Assembly (NCBI GenBank): GCA_016200355.1
Contig: JACQEY010000056.1
Location: 1 to 40,272 of the forward strand
Direction: 5' to 3'
Source: Nitrospirota bacterium
GTDB taxonomy: Bacteria; Nitrospirota; Nitrospiria; Nitrospirales; Nitrospiraceae
DNA length: 40,272 nucleotides
Part shown: positions 24,282 through 32,104 of the stretch, one piece after another
How the letters are laid out: each line of letters opens with the position of its first letter
Position numbering within the stretch: position 1 is the stretch's first letter
Program-made: the position numbers and the translations under genes
Notes under the pieces: generated by a model
What the model saw: the letters and a program-made list of their open reading frames with translations, nothing else
The model's database searches: none
Told to the model about the DNA's origin: nothing

Positions 24282-26021
24282 ATGCCCAAAGGCGACCAAG
24301 CTCTCGATCTCCTACAAGCCGCTCGCTGCGAGGATTTGGTTTACTCACAGATAAAGGAACTCTCGGTCTTAGGACCATTCGAAGAAAACATTATTTCAAC
24401 CTTGAAGCAGAGTGGCGCACATTTGCTCGAGGGCGCCCGCGGAGTAGGGAAGTCTATGCTACTTCGCTTGGCTGAAATAGAAATGGATACAGAATTTCAG
24501 AAAATCCGCAAGCTAGCCGTTTACGTAAACTTCAAGACCAGCACTTTGCTGGAAGGCGTAAAGGCAGGCGAGCGTGACGGGTTTCAGGTTTGGGTGAATG
24601 CGAAAATCCTGCAAGCGTTACATGAGAAACTTGTCTTGCTCGATTTGATCGGTCAAGGACAGGAAGCAGATCCGTACCACAAAGTTTTCGGAATTACTTC
24701 GGTTGAAAAAACCAAATCCTTCCTGCAAGAGAAAATCCATCAGCTGCAAAAACTTGCTTTTTCCAAGGACACGGAAGGGGTCCTCAAAGAACTTGGGAGT
24801 GAGTTCTTAGATCGCGTTCTAGACACTGGATTCTTAGTAGAAATCGTCAATGATGTTATCGAACAGTTCAACCTAGAAAAAGTTATTTTTCTCTTCGACG
24901 AAGCAGCGCACACATTTATTCCATCTCAGCAAGAGATTTTCTTTGAAATTTTCAAGCTTCTGCACGGAGGCAAAATCGCTGCCAAGGCTGCGGTTTATCC
25001 ATCAGTTACCTCCTATGGAAGAAATTTTGAAGTTGGGCACGATGCAATCGTTCTCTCAATGGATAGGTTTGAGCCGGGAACTCATGGGAGAGCAGCGAAC
25101 CGACAGCTTTTCAGAAGTATTATTGACAAAAGGATTCCACCGGACAGCTCGCTACGAAAGAAAATATTTTCAAAGGGCGAACTGTTAGATCTCTGCATCG
25201 ACCTCTCGACAGGAAATCCTCGCGCCTTCCTTCATCTCCTTAATCGTGCACTCGATAGTGGGTTTTCAGAAAGAGCAGTAACACTTGCGTCCCAAGATTT
25301 CGTTGACAAAGAACTTCTTCCTTATCACTCTAACTTGGCGAAACGGCTTCCGAAGTATGCGCCCCATGTTCGAATTGGCCTCGAGCTACTTCGAGGTTAC
25401 CTCATACCAGAAATCCGCGCAAAAAATCATCGCCAAACAAAAAGTGGATATCAGTCTGCCTTCTTTACCGTACAAAGAGATATCTCTCCAAATCTCAAGC
25501 TGGCTCTCGACATAATGTGTTACTCAGGAGTGTTGGTAAATAAGGGAACAGTGAAAATCGCTGAACGGCAAACAGGTTTACGCTACATGATTAATCTCGC
25601 CCTCCTCGCAACAGAGAAAGCATTTTCAAGCCCCAAATTAAGTGATGCATTTGGCGCGATAAGTCTTACTGACTACAGGGAGTTTTCGTCGGGTGACCCA
25701 CAGATAGAAACCTATCACAGAGCACTAAAGGACGCTCAAGACCAATGCTCAGAATGCTCTGCACCATTGGGGCCAAATGTGAAATTCTGTGGCGAGTGCG
25801 GAGCCAAAGTTCAGACCACAAAGATTATTGGGGGGCTACTCGAAGAGTCCGTAACGGAACTATCAATAAGCGACAAGCTAAAGAAGCGAATTCAGCCACA
25901 CTTTGCACTCGTTGGGAACGTCGTTCAGGCAACCCGAGAAGAAGTGATGTGCGTTCCATATATTAAAGAGGTGCGATCCCGCATCATAAAGAATGCTGCC
26001 GATGAATTCATATCAGGCTAG
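24282..26021 (+). CDS. ORC/Cdc6-like P-loop ATPase with C-terminal zinc ribbon and helix-hairpin-helix
   Basis: 579 residues; AGGA lies upstream of ATG 24282. Residues 20-60 are an AAA-type entry with Walker A GARGVGKS (51-58); Walker B is VIFLFDEA (201-208). GNPRAFLHLLNRAL (about 310) resembles the sensor-2/lid region of ORC/Cdc6-like ATPases. Residues 489-510 form a CxxC-x10-CxxC zinc ribbon (CSECSAPL ... CGECGA). Residues about 525-575 (LKKRIQPHFALVGNVVQATREEV, PYIKEVRSRII) look like a helix-hairpin-helix DNA-binding domain. The protein is probably a DNA-sensing or remodelling ATPase working with the HEPN-like protein. No known defence system of exactly this make-up comes to mind. Low-GC composition as for its partner. 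Confidence 0.75.
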   Translation: MPKGDQALDLLQAARCEDLVYSQIKELSVLGPFEENIISTLKQSGAHLLEGARGVGKSMLLRLAEIEMDTEFQKIRKLAVYVNFKTSTLLEGVKAGERDGFQVWVNAKILQALHEKLVLLDLIGQGQEADPYHKVFGITSVEKTKSFLQEKIHQLQKLAFSKDTEGVLKELGSEFLDRVLDTGFLVEIVNDVIEQFNLEKVIFLFDEAAHTFIPSQQEIFFEIFKLLHGGKIAAKAAVYPSVTSYGRNFEVGHDAIVLSMDRFEPGTHGRAANRQLFRSIIDKRIPPDSSLRKKIFSKGELLDLCIDLSTGNPRAFLHLLNRALDSGFSERAVTLASQDFVDKELLPYHSNLAKRLPKYAPHVRIGLELLRGYLIPEIRAKNHRQTKSGYQSAFFTVQRDISPNLKLALDIMCYSGVLVNKGTVKIAERQTGLRYMINLALLATEKAFSSPKLSDAFGAISLTDYREFSSGDPQIETYHRALKDAQDQCSECSAPLGPNVKFCGECGAKVQTTKIIGGLLEESVTELSISDKLKKRIQPHFALVGNVVQATREEVMCVPYIKEVRSRIIKNAADEFISG

Positions 26022-26063
26022 CACGTTCTTACAAATGCTCCATCCAAGCTCACCCATATCCTT

Positions 26064-26173
26064 CCAGGAGGGTAGCCTGATTCGGTCTCCCACTGCGCGT
26101 GTCCAACGAGGGTCTTCCTAGACCGCGCGTTGCACGAGCACAGGAGACCGATCAGGCTACCCTCTCTCATCCT
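26064..26173. repeat. CGCG-core palindromic element, copy 3
   Basis: Arms AGGAGGGTAGCCTGATTCGG and CCGATCAGGCTACCCTC are inverted partners. The core CACTGCGCGTGTCCAACGAG ... CGCGCGTTGCACGAGCACAG matches copy 1. It lies immediately before the duplicated MFS promoter. Confidence 0.85.
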
Positions 26174-26180
26174 CCCAGCA

Positions 26181-26405
26181 GTGACCCAAGCCCGGAGTCT
26201 GTATAATCCGGCACCGGCATCCCGATGGACAGACCGCACGACTCAACCTTGTGAAGACACTGACTTCTCGCCCCTCACAGATCCGCTGGCTCATCCTCGC
26301 CTTGCTGTTTCTCATCAGCGTCATCACCTATATCGACCGCGTCAATATCTCCGTGACCGCGCGGCAGATGATGCCGGCCTACGGGATGACCGATCAAGAG
26401 ATGGG
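26181..26405 (+). repeat. Direct repeat of the MFS promoter and 5' coding region (copy L; partner 28331-28555)
   Basis: Aligned by eye at a constant offset of 2150 bp, the two copies differ at about 15 of 225 positions with no gaps. They include the TATAAT promoter (26202-26207 here) and the first 51 or so codons. Similarity begins at GTGACCCAAG and ends at ATGGG. The copies flank the glutamine synthetase gene. Confidence 0.92.
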
Positions 26406-26445
26406 ACAGGAAAAGGGGGCAGGCGAAGCTAGCCTGGTAGGTTGA
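26251..26445 (+). pseudogene. Truncated 5' copy of the MFS transporter gene
   Basis: GTG 26251 opens a frame whose first 52 residues match the full transporter at 28401 almost completely (LTSRPSQIRWLILALLF, YIDRVNISVTARQMMPAYG). After DQEMG it runs into unrelated sequence and stops after 64 codons. Only the first TM helix is encoded, so it is non-functional. Several differences from the full copy are at third codon positions. Confidence 0.9.
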
Positions 26446-26470
26446 TTACTAGAGCTGGCTCCAATGTTGG

Positions 26471-26602
26471 CTAGCAGGCTGTTGATAAAGTCCGCCAGCG
26501 GCGTTCTCGCAGCGCTCAGAGGCTCAACGTACGGCAGCGAGTACGATTCGCCTCTTCGCTTGCTGCGGCCTTGCTGGACGGCCTTTCTGAACCGCCTGCT
26601 AG
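26471..26602. mobile_element. MITE-like inverted-repeat element abutting the glutamine synthetase stop codon
   Basis: The ends CTAGCAGGCTGTTGATAAAG and (reverse strand) CTAGCAGGCGGTTCAGAAAG form imperfect terminal inverted repeats (about 17/20). Length 132 bp, no coding capacity. The interior GCCAGCGGCGTTCTCGCAGC ... CGCTTGCTGCGGCCTTGCTG is a sequence I recall as an abundant intergenic repeat in Nitrospira-like genomes. The right end supplies the stop codon (CTA, 26599-26601) of the minus-strand gene. Confidence 0.75.
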
Positions 26603-28038
26603 AACTGGTTCCAGAGCAGTTGGTTTGTGACTTCGTGGTGAAAGAGCACTTCCGAAGCCTTCACCCTTGTCCCGAGCTCTTTAGGCGAACGATCTGCCAC
26701 CAACTGTTTGAAGGTCGCATACTTGTTCTTGCTGTCCTCGCCAAGGATCTCGCCGATAAACTTCGACGATTTAAACAGCGCGATTGCATCGTTAATGTCA
26801 CTCGGAAGGAATCGCACAGGGTCGGGCGTCGTCTCGTCCTTTTCTAGGCGTTCCCCCTCAAAGCCGGTCCTGAGCATCGTGTACAGGACGAGGTAGGGGT
26901 TGGCATCGGGGGCGACTGAACGCAGCTCGATGCGCGCCGTCTTTTCGTTGGCCATCGGAATGCGGATCATAGAACCGCGATCGATCGCCGAGACCTTGAC
27001 CTGGTTCGGTGCTTCAAAATGCGGATCGAGACGCCGATAGGCATTCACCGACGAATTCAGCACGAGACAAATCTCGGACGCATGATTCAGGAGTTTGAGA
27101 ATGAAGTCCCACGCCACCTCGGAAAGACCATCTTTCCCTTTCGCGTCGTAGAAAATATTCTTACCGTTCTTGTTCAAGGAGAAATTGGTGTGCATGCCGG
27201 AACCATTGATTCCAACGAATGGCTTCGGAAGGAACGTAGCCGTATGCCCCATGGATCGAGCCGCTTGGCGACAGATCAGTTTGTACAGCTGCACATGGTC
27301 TGCCGCACGAACCACATCCGCATAGGAAAAGTTCATTTCGAACTGCGAAGGCGCGACCTCTGGATGATCTTTTTCGTTCTTGAAGCCCAGTGCACGCTGT
27401 GCCTCCGCCGACTTATCAATGAACTGGCGAAGCGTGTCCATCGGGAGGGAGTGATAGTACCCGCCCGATGAGATGAGCTTAAACCCGTCCTCGCCGTATC
27501 GTTGCTCGGCGTTCTGCCCATCCACGAGGAAGCCTTCTATTTCGCAGGCCGCATACGCGGTAATACCCTGCTTTTTCTTGAGATTCTCCGTATAGGACTT
27601 CAGCACGCCACGGAAGTCGCTGTGATACGGCGAACGATCAGCGTTTAACACGGAGGCGAAGAAGATCACCTTCCCTGCCCCAAGCACGTCGGCCGGAAAG
27701 TAGCGGATGGACGCCCAGTCAACTTGAAGACGCAGGTCCGACTCATGTTGCGGCGTGAACCCGCGGATGGACGACCCGTCAAATGTAAGATTCCCCAGCG
27801 ATTCCAGCAGGAACTTCTTGTCGTAATCGAGCATGTGAAGGCGGCCTTCAATATCCGAGAAACACAACGTCACGGCCTTGATGTGTTTCTCCTTTTTCAG
27901 CCACGCCGTATATTCCTGCTCCAGGTCTTTTGTGCTGGCCTTCTCGGCGCGCTGCGCCGCCTTGAGATTCATTTCTTCAAGCTCGTCATACGGGATCTCA
28001 AGGAAGGACTTTAGCTCAGCGGATTTCATCTTAGCCAT
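26599..28038 (-). CDS. glnA: Glutamine synthetase, type I, apparently without adenylylation site
   Basis: 479 residues. Conserved GS blocks: FDGSSIRGF, ACEIEGFL, EVAPSQFEMNF, GINGSGMHTNFSL and ARIELRSVAPDANPYLVLYTML. It makes glutamine from glutamate, ammonia and ATP as a cytoplasmic dodecamer. The usual adenylylation motif NLYDLP is absent; that region reads EKDETTPDPVRFLPSDINDA, so control by GlnE-type adenylylation is unlikely. The N-terminus has about 30 extra helical residues (YDELEEMNLKAAQRAEKA). AAAGAGGA precedes ATG 28038. The last codons abut a MITE-like element, although the C-terminus itself looks natural. No glnB or amt gene is nearby. Confidence 0.92.
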   Translation of the reverse strand: MAKMKSAELKSFLEIPYDELEEMNLKAAQRAEKASTKDLEQEYTAWLKKEKHIKAVTLCFSDIEGRLHMLDYDKKFLLESLGNLTFDGSSIRGFTPQHESDLRLQVDWASIRYFPADVLGAGKVIFFASVLNADRSPYHSDFRGVLKSYTENLKKKQGITAYAACEIEGFLVDGQNAEQRYGEDGFKLISSGGYYHSLPMDTLRQFIDKSAEAQRALGFKNEKDHPEVAPSQFEMNFSYADVVRAADHVQLYKLICRQAARSMGHTATFLPKPFVGINGSGMHTNFSLNKNGKNIFYDAKGKDGLSEVAWDFILKLLNHASEICLVLNSSVNAYRRLDPHFEAPNQVKVSAIDRGSMIRIPMANEKTARIELRSVAPDANPYLVLYTMLRTGFEGERLEKDETTPDPVRFLPSDINDAIALFKSSKFIGEILGEDSKNKYATFKQLVADRSPKELGTRVKASEVLFHHEVTNQLLWNQF

Positions 28039-28400
28039 GGTTCCTCTTTAATGCGCTCTTGGCGCGAAAGTATAGCCCAGGGCACACAAAACGCGTTCAA
28101 TAGCGTCTGCTTCGTGGGTTGATGATCACCCCTGATCAGAGACCCCCAGGGAAGCGGCTATCAGGTGTGAACTCAGTCTGTCATGTCTCTTGTGGGCGTG
28201 CAAGGGTTTGCGATCACGCGCATCGAGCACACACCGGAAAAGTCTAAGCATCCCGCGTCGGACGCAAAGACCGGGCGTCCCTGCAGCAAGCTACGGACTA
28301 CTTGATGCGGGAGAATAATGTGGGCTTGTAGTGACCCAAGCCGAGAGTCTGTATAATCCGGCACCGACATCCCGATGGACAGACCGCACAACTCAACCTT
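28039..28400. other. Divergent promoter region between glutamine synthetase and MFS genes
   Basis: 362 bp with no gene. The minus strand near 28050-28085 (TTGAAC ... CTATACT) could hold the glnA promoter, but the spacing is poor. At 28247-28316 the plus strand can fold: ATCCCGCGTC pairs with GATGCGGGAG (with a G-U pair), enclosing GGACGC-N9-GCGTCC. I could not match this to a known riboswitch. The last 70 bp are the direct repeat with the MFS promoter. Confidence 0.5.
28352..28357 (+). promoter_or_regulatory. -10 element (TATAAT) of the MFS gene
   Basis: The consensus TATAAT, preceded by TG, lies about 44 bp before the GTG start and is conserved in the duplicated copy at 26202-26207. The -35 region is weak (TAGTGA at 17-bp spacing). 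Confidence 0.6.
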
Positions 28401-29675
28401 GTGAACACACTGACTTCTCGCCCCTCACGAATTCGCTGGCTCATCCTCGCCTTGCTGTTTCTCATCAGCGTCGTGACCTATATCGACCGCGTCAATATTT
28501 CCGTGACCGCGCGTCAGATGATGCCGGCCTATGGGATGACCGACCAGGAGATGGGCTGGGTCTTCTCGGCCTTCGTCGTCGGCTACGCTCTATTTCAGAT
28601 TCCTGGTGGATGGCTGGCCGATCGCTTGGGAGTCCGAGTGGTGCTCACCGTCGCACTCCTCTGGTGGTCGATCTGTACAGCCTTCACCGCCATGGTGGCT
28701 GCCACGTCGCTCGCGAGCCTCTTCGGGATTGTCGGTGCCCTGATGCTCGTGCGGTTTTCGCTGGGCGTGGGAGAAGCCGTGGCGCTGCCTGCCTTCAATC
28801 GCGCCGTCACCAACTGGTTACCGGCTGATAGGCGAGGCCTCGGCATCGGAATCGCCATCGGGGGCATTGGGTTAGGTTCCGCCATGACTCCGCCCATTGC
28901 CGCATGGGTGATGGTGAACTGGGGATGGCCGACCGTATTCTATCTCGCAAGCCTGCTCGGAATCGGGATGGCACTCCTCTGGTGGCTCCTGTCGCGCAAC
29001 CATCCGCATGAACATCCCTGGGTGAATGCCGGTGAACAAGCCCTGCTCAAGCGTGAGCCAGCCACCACTACAGCCGTGCCCTGGCGAACGTTTAGTCGGA
29101 CCCCCACCATCTGGTGGTTGGTAATCAGCTACAGTTGCCTCGGCTATGTCGCCTATGTCTATCTGTCCTGGTTCTACCTCTATCTCGTGAATGTTCGAGG
29201 ATTCGATATGCTTCGCGGCGGGTTCTATGCCTCGGCTCCATTTATAGCCATGTTGGTCTTTTGTCCCCTGGGAGGCTGGGTGACCGATCGACTTGCGACC
29301 CGCTACGGTCTCACCACCGGACGAGCTGTGGCCGGCATGACTGGCATGGTCCTGGCTGGGTGCACGATTGCGCTGGGTGGTGTCGTGGATTCTCCCTTTC
29401 TGGCGATCACCAGTCTGTCATTCGGCGCAGGCTGGCTCTATTTTGCGGTCGGCGCCTACTGGGCCTCCACGACCGATCTATCTAAAGCCCATGCCGGGAC
29501 GTTGTCAGGGCTCATGAACACCGGCGCCAATATCGGCGGGGCCATCTCACCAACTCTCACGCCATGGCTGGCCAATCAGTGGGGCTGGCCTGTCTCGTTA
29601 GGTGTGGCCGCAGCCGTAGCTATTCTGGGCGGAATCCTTTGGCTTCGCATTCAGCCCGGAGACGGGCTGAAATAA
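28401..29675 (+). CDS. Major facilitator superfamily transporter
   Basis: 424 residues with 12 predicted TM helices. Family marks: TM1 RWLILALLFLISVVTYIDRVNIS, the motif-A-like GGWLADRLGVRV between TM2 and TM3, and GGWVTDRLATRYG between TM8 and TM9. The TYIDRVNIS start is typical of anion:cation symporters (ACS family: sugar acids, phthalate-like or other organic anions), so an organic anion carried with protons is my best guess; the actual substrate is unknown. GTG 28401 is the start. A duplicated 5' fragment of this gene lies 2150 bp upstream. A word-repeat hairpin starts just after its stop. Confidence 0.92.
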   Translation: MNTLTSRPSRIRWLILALLFLISVVTYIDRVNISVTARQMMPAYGMTDQEMGWVFSAFVVGYALFQIPGGWLADRLGVRVVLTVALLWWSICTAFTAMVAATSLASLFGIVGALMLVRFSLGVGEAVALPAFNRAVTNWLPADRRGLGIGIAIGGIGLGSAMTPPIAAWVMVNWGWPTVFYLASLLGIGMALLWWLLSRNHPHEHPWVNAGEQALLKREPATTTAVPWRTFSRTPTIWWLVISYSCLGYVAYVYLSWFYLYLVNVRGFDMLRGGFYASAPFIAMLVFCPLGGWVTDRLATRYGLTTGRAVAGMTGMVLAGCTIALGGVVDSPFLAITSLSFGAGWLYFAVGAYWASTTDLSKAHAGTLSGLMNTGANIGGAISPTLTPWLANQWGWPVSLGVAAAVAILGGILWLRIQPGDGLK

Positions 29676-29676
29676 T

Positions 29677-29765
29677 GTTGAATGATGAATGTGGAATTTT
29701 GAATGATCGGAACCGTGCTATTCTCCCCCCATAATTCAACATTCATCATTCAACACTCAAAATTT
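29677..29765. repeat. 7-nt word-repeat hairpin (TGTTGAA/TGATGAA family)
   Basis: Left arm words: tgttgaa, tgatgaa, tgtggaa, ttttgaa. Right arm words: ttcaaca, ttcatca, ttcaaca, ctcaaaa. GTTGAATGATGAATGT pairs perfectly with its partner and the stem extends further with a mismatch. The loop is about 30-40 nt. It begins immediately after the MFS stop codon; a likely transcript end or mRNA-stability structure. Confidence 0.85.
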
Positions 29766-29766
29766 C

Positions 29767-29787
29767 TGCGAGGCATCTTGCCTCGCA
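29767..29787. terminator. Perfect 9-bp hairpin between the MFS and cyclophilin genes
   Basis: TGCGAGGCA-TCT-TGCCTCGCA, a compact hairpin directly after the word-repeat structure. No T-tract follows on the plus strand; on the minus strand AGAAATTTTGAG follows. Possibly a terminator, possibly a processing site. Confidence 0.5.
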
Positions 29788-29813
29788 GGGTGTCCCCTTG
29801 CTAGTTTGATGGC

Positions 29814-30335
29814 ATGACCATGCAGTTTCAAAAAATCGACCCGCGCGTCACCATTACGACGCCGTTCGGCGAGATTAAGATTCGGTTCTACCCGGACGAT
29901 GCACCACGTCACGTCGAGAACTTCCTCAAACTCGCCAAGATTGGGTTCTATGATGGAACCACCTTCCATCGCGTCGTTCCCGGATTCATCATTCAGGGCG
30001 GCGATCCGCTGAGCAAGACGGCAGACCGTTCCCTGCACGGATCGGGCAGCCCCGGCTACTGGCTGAATCCGGAAACCAGCGATCGTCCGCATAAACGGGG
30101 CGCTGTCGCGATGGCCAAGGTGCCACGCGAGAGCAACAGCACGCGGGACCCCAACGATAACGGCTCGCAGTTCTATATCTGTGTTGCGGACAGCAGCGGC
30201 CTGGACCGAACCTACACCGTCTTCGGCGAAGTCTTCCGGGGGATGGATGTAGTGGACAAGATCGTCGCCTCCCCTCGCGACGAATTCGACAATCCGCTGA
30301 AGCCGATTTCGATGACGATGACGGTGAAAGAGTAA
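29814..30335 (+). CDS. Cyclophilin-type peptidyl-prolyl isomerase
   Basis: 173 residues without signal peptide, hence cytoplasmic. Cyclophilin core: GEIKIRFYPDDAPRHVENF, FYDGTTFHRVVPGFIIQGGD (catalytic Arg in FHRV), NDNGSQFYIC and YTVFGEVFRGMDVVDKI. It catalyses cis-trans isomerisation of X-Pro bonds. The start ATG 29814 or 29820 (MQFQKIDP) is uncertain. The gene stands alone, followed by palindromic repeats. Confidence 0.95.
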   Translation: MTMQFQKIDPRVTITTPFGEIKIRFYPDDAPRHVENFLKLAKIGFYDGTTFHRVVPGFIIQGGDPLSKTADRSLHGSGSPGYWLNPETSDRPHKRGAVAMAKVPRESNSTRDPNDNGSQFYICVADSSGLDRTYTVFGEVFRGMDVVDKIVASPRDEFDNPLKPISMTMTVKE

Positions 30336-30337
30336 GC

Positions 30338-30432
30338 GTGGAGTCACAGCCGCGCTGATCCCCTACTCCCGGAACGCGCGCCCTCTGAAGGGCCTCGCTC
30401 GACGGCCGCAATGAGACCAGCACGGGTGGCAT
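30338..30432. repeat. CGCG-core palindromic element, copy 4
   Basis: Arms TGGAGTCACAGCCGCGCTGA and CCAGCACGGGTGGCATTCCA are imperfect inverted partners. The core (other strand) CTCATTGCGGCCGTCGAGCG ... GCGCGCGTTCCGGGAG belongs to the family. Arm sequence differs from copies 1-3 but matches the copy at 39534. Confidence 0.75.
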
Positions 30433-30535
30433 TCCACGGGAATGAGATACGAGCAAGCTTGGAAGGAGCATTATAGAAAAATGCTCGTTCGACGCGCGCA
30501 ATAGAGGATCAACCAGGCTACCCTGGGGAAAGAAG
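30433..30535. repeat. CGCG-core palindrome, partial or degenerate copy
   Basis: GCTCGTTCGACGCGCGCAAT followed by GATCAACCAGGCTACCCTGG. Only one half of the core and one arm are clear. Confidence 0.6.
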
Positions 30536-30687
30536 TAGAAACTGGGAGAAGCGCGCAATAGAGACTACTCAGTCACCTTACCCCAAAGAAGTGTTAGATT
30601 GCTCGCGTCTTTAGGATTCAAGTTTTAATTTTCTCTAGGCTGCTCAAACAGGTCATCCAACGAGGCCGCAGCGAACTATCACTTACT

Positions 30688-30785
30688 AAGGGGTGGCTGG
30701 GATGATCCCAACTGCGCGCGTCGAACGACCACCGCTTCATCGTGGGGGTTCCGCGAGCACGGGGATCGTCCCAGCTACCCCGCTC
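30688..30785. repeat. CGCG-core palindromic element, copy 5
   Basis: Arms GGGGTGGCTGGGATGATCCC and GGGATCGTCCCAGCTACCCC are inverted partners with few mismatches. Core ACTGCGCGCGTCGAACGACC ... GGTTCCGCGAGCACG. A third arm sequence around the same core. Confidence 0.85.
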
Positions 30786-30804
30786 CCTTTTTCAGCAGCC
30801 GACG

Positions 30805-32052
30805 CTAGAAGAACGCCATGCTGGCGTATGTCACGGTGGAATTATATTGGTCGGTGATCCCGCGATCGTAGCGTAAGACCTGGCCACTCTCCGCGTCGAT
30901 CAACCGCAGTAAGGAATAGATAGGTGAGAAGCCGGAGATCCGGCGTTGATCCTGTTCTTTCCTGATGTAGTTGGCGAATTCTTCCGGCTGCCGCTCCTCC
31001 ACCGGTTTCAACATTTCCAAGTCGAACTGCATACAGCGATGAAAAGAGAAGTCCGTCGGAGGCGCCTTGTCTCAGTAGCGCATGCCCAAATGAGCCAACT
31101 CTCCCGCTGCGATCACGCAGTAGGCCCGCCCTGATTGCGTGAGGACCTCTCGAAGCCCAGTCAAGAACTGGTCGACCGATTGGCGCACGGTCGGGTCTCC
31201 CAAACTCGCTGCAGAAAAGGCACTCAAGATTGGCACGATGGTGAAGGGCTTCTTGCGCCCCACGATGTCCTGAAGAAACGGGAGTTGGAACTCTATGGCC
31301 TGTTCCGCTTGGTGACAGAGATCGTCTTCAAAGAAAGCCGGGAGCTTGGCCTTGAACTGACTCAGGATCGGTTGATCGGCGGACACGACACCGAAAGGCG
31401 TCTCAAAATCCTTATCTGTCGCGGCAAACACATAGTCCAATCCAGCAGAGGCCGTGCCAATGATGACGAACAGATCCGGCTGCTCAGAATCTTGCAGTTC
31501 TTTATAGGCCCAGGCATAGATCGGCCCTGCCTGTTTCAAGTCGTAGGTGGGGGCGACGAGGCCTTTGATCTTTTTCCCCGCATGCTCTGATGGTTTGAAG
31601 TCCGGTCCTTCTTGCGACGTAAAGAATCCATCGATCTGTTTTTTCAGCTTTACGCCATCTGCCTCGTACCCCCGCCCGGCAAAGGCTGCGCGACGCAGCG
31701 GGCTCTGCCGATAGGTCTCTCGCGCCAGCCTGCGAGCCTCCTCAGCACGTTGCCCTTCCAAGAACAACTTCTCATTCAGGTCGGAGACCAGCTGATCCAT
31801 CTTGCTGGGAACGAGGAATTCACCGAATCGTTTGAGATACAACGCTCCGATTTCCGCCAGCGAATGCTCGCCGTCGAAATGCTGGATGATGAAAAAATAG
31901 TTGAGCGGCAGCACGAGTTTTTCTTTACTCAGCCCCGTGGGGTCCCAGAGGACTATGTATTGCTCCTCACCTTCTTTAATTGGCGAGAATTGTAGATTAC
32001 GAAGAGCGGGACACTGTTTGGGATCGTTCGTGGGGCTTGTGGTAGTAGTCAT
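30805..32052 (-). pseudogene. MEMO-family protein interrupted by an in-frame UGA
   Basis: ATG 32052 with AAGGAG upstream is the likely start; the track's 32208 lies in repeat DNA. The first 170 residues are a lead region (GLSKEKLVLPLNYFFIIQHFDGEHSLAEIGALY). Then comes a MEMO/AmmeMemoRadiSam-B-type domain: KIKGLVAPTYDLKQAGPIYAWA, FVIIGTAS, FETPFGVVSAD, EQAIEFQLPFLQ. At AHLGMRY the frame meets TGA (31072-31074). The same frame continues without a break as DKAPPTDFSFHRCM and then the 75-residue ORF 30805-31032 (LEMLKPVEERQPEEF ... VTYASMAFF). A GGA-to-TGA change (RYGD to RY-stop) would explain it. It is the last gene of the minus-strand cluster. Readthrough or recoding cannot be excluded, but I saw no convincing SECIS hairpin. 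Confidence 0.8.
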
Positions 32053-32104
32053 GAGGCTCCTTATTGGAGCGGTCATTGTAACGAGGCGATTATGTTCGCT
32101 GCAA

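Larger units (their letters stand above)
26022..26598. other. Gene-free junction region of the island (repeats only)
   Basis: Holds, in order, a CGCG-core palindrome (26064-26173), a 225-bp partial copy of the MFS promoter and gene start (26181-26405), a short unique stretch, and a MITE-like element (26471-26602) that reaches the glutamine synthetase stop codon. No independent gene. Confidence 0.8.
30336..30804. other. 469-bp gap holding three CGCG-core palindrome copies or fragments
   Basis: No gene. Contains a full copy (30338-30432), a partial copy (30433-30535), an AT-rich stretch (30590-30645) and another full copy (30688-30785), between a plus-strand cyclophilin gene and the convergent MEMO pseudogene. 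Confidence 0.75.

Noticed and set aside
28200-28330. Cyclic di-GMP-I (GEMM) riboswitch upstream of the MFS gene
   Set aside because: GACGCAAAG is present, but the GCAAACC-GAAA first helix and the receptor for it are missing and the spacing is wrong.
31069-31080. Selenocysteine at the in-frame UGA of the MEMO gene
   Set aside because: No clear SECIS-like hairpin directly downstream and the expected residue from the surrounding pattern is Gly; a nonsense change is simpler.
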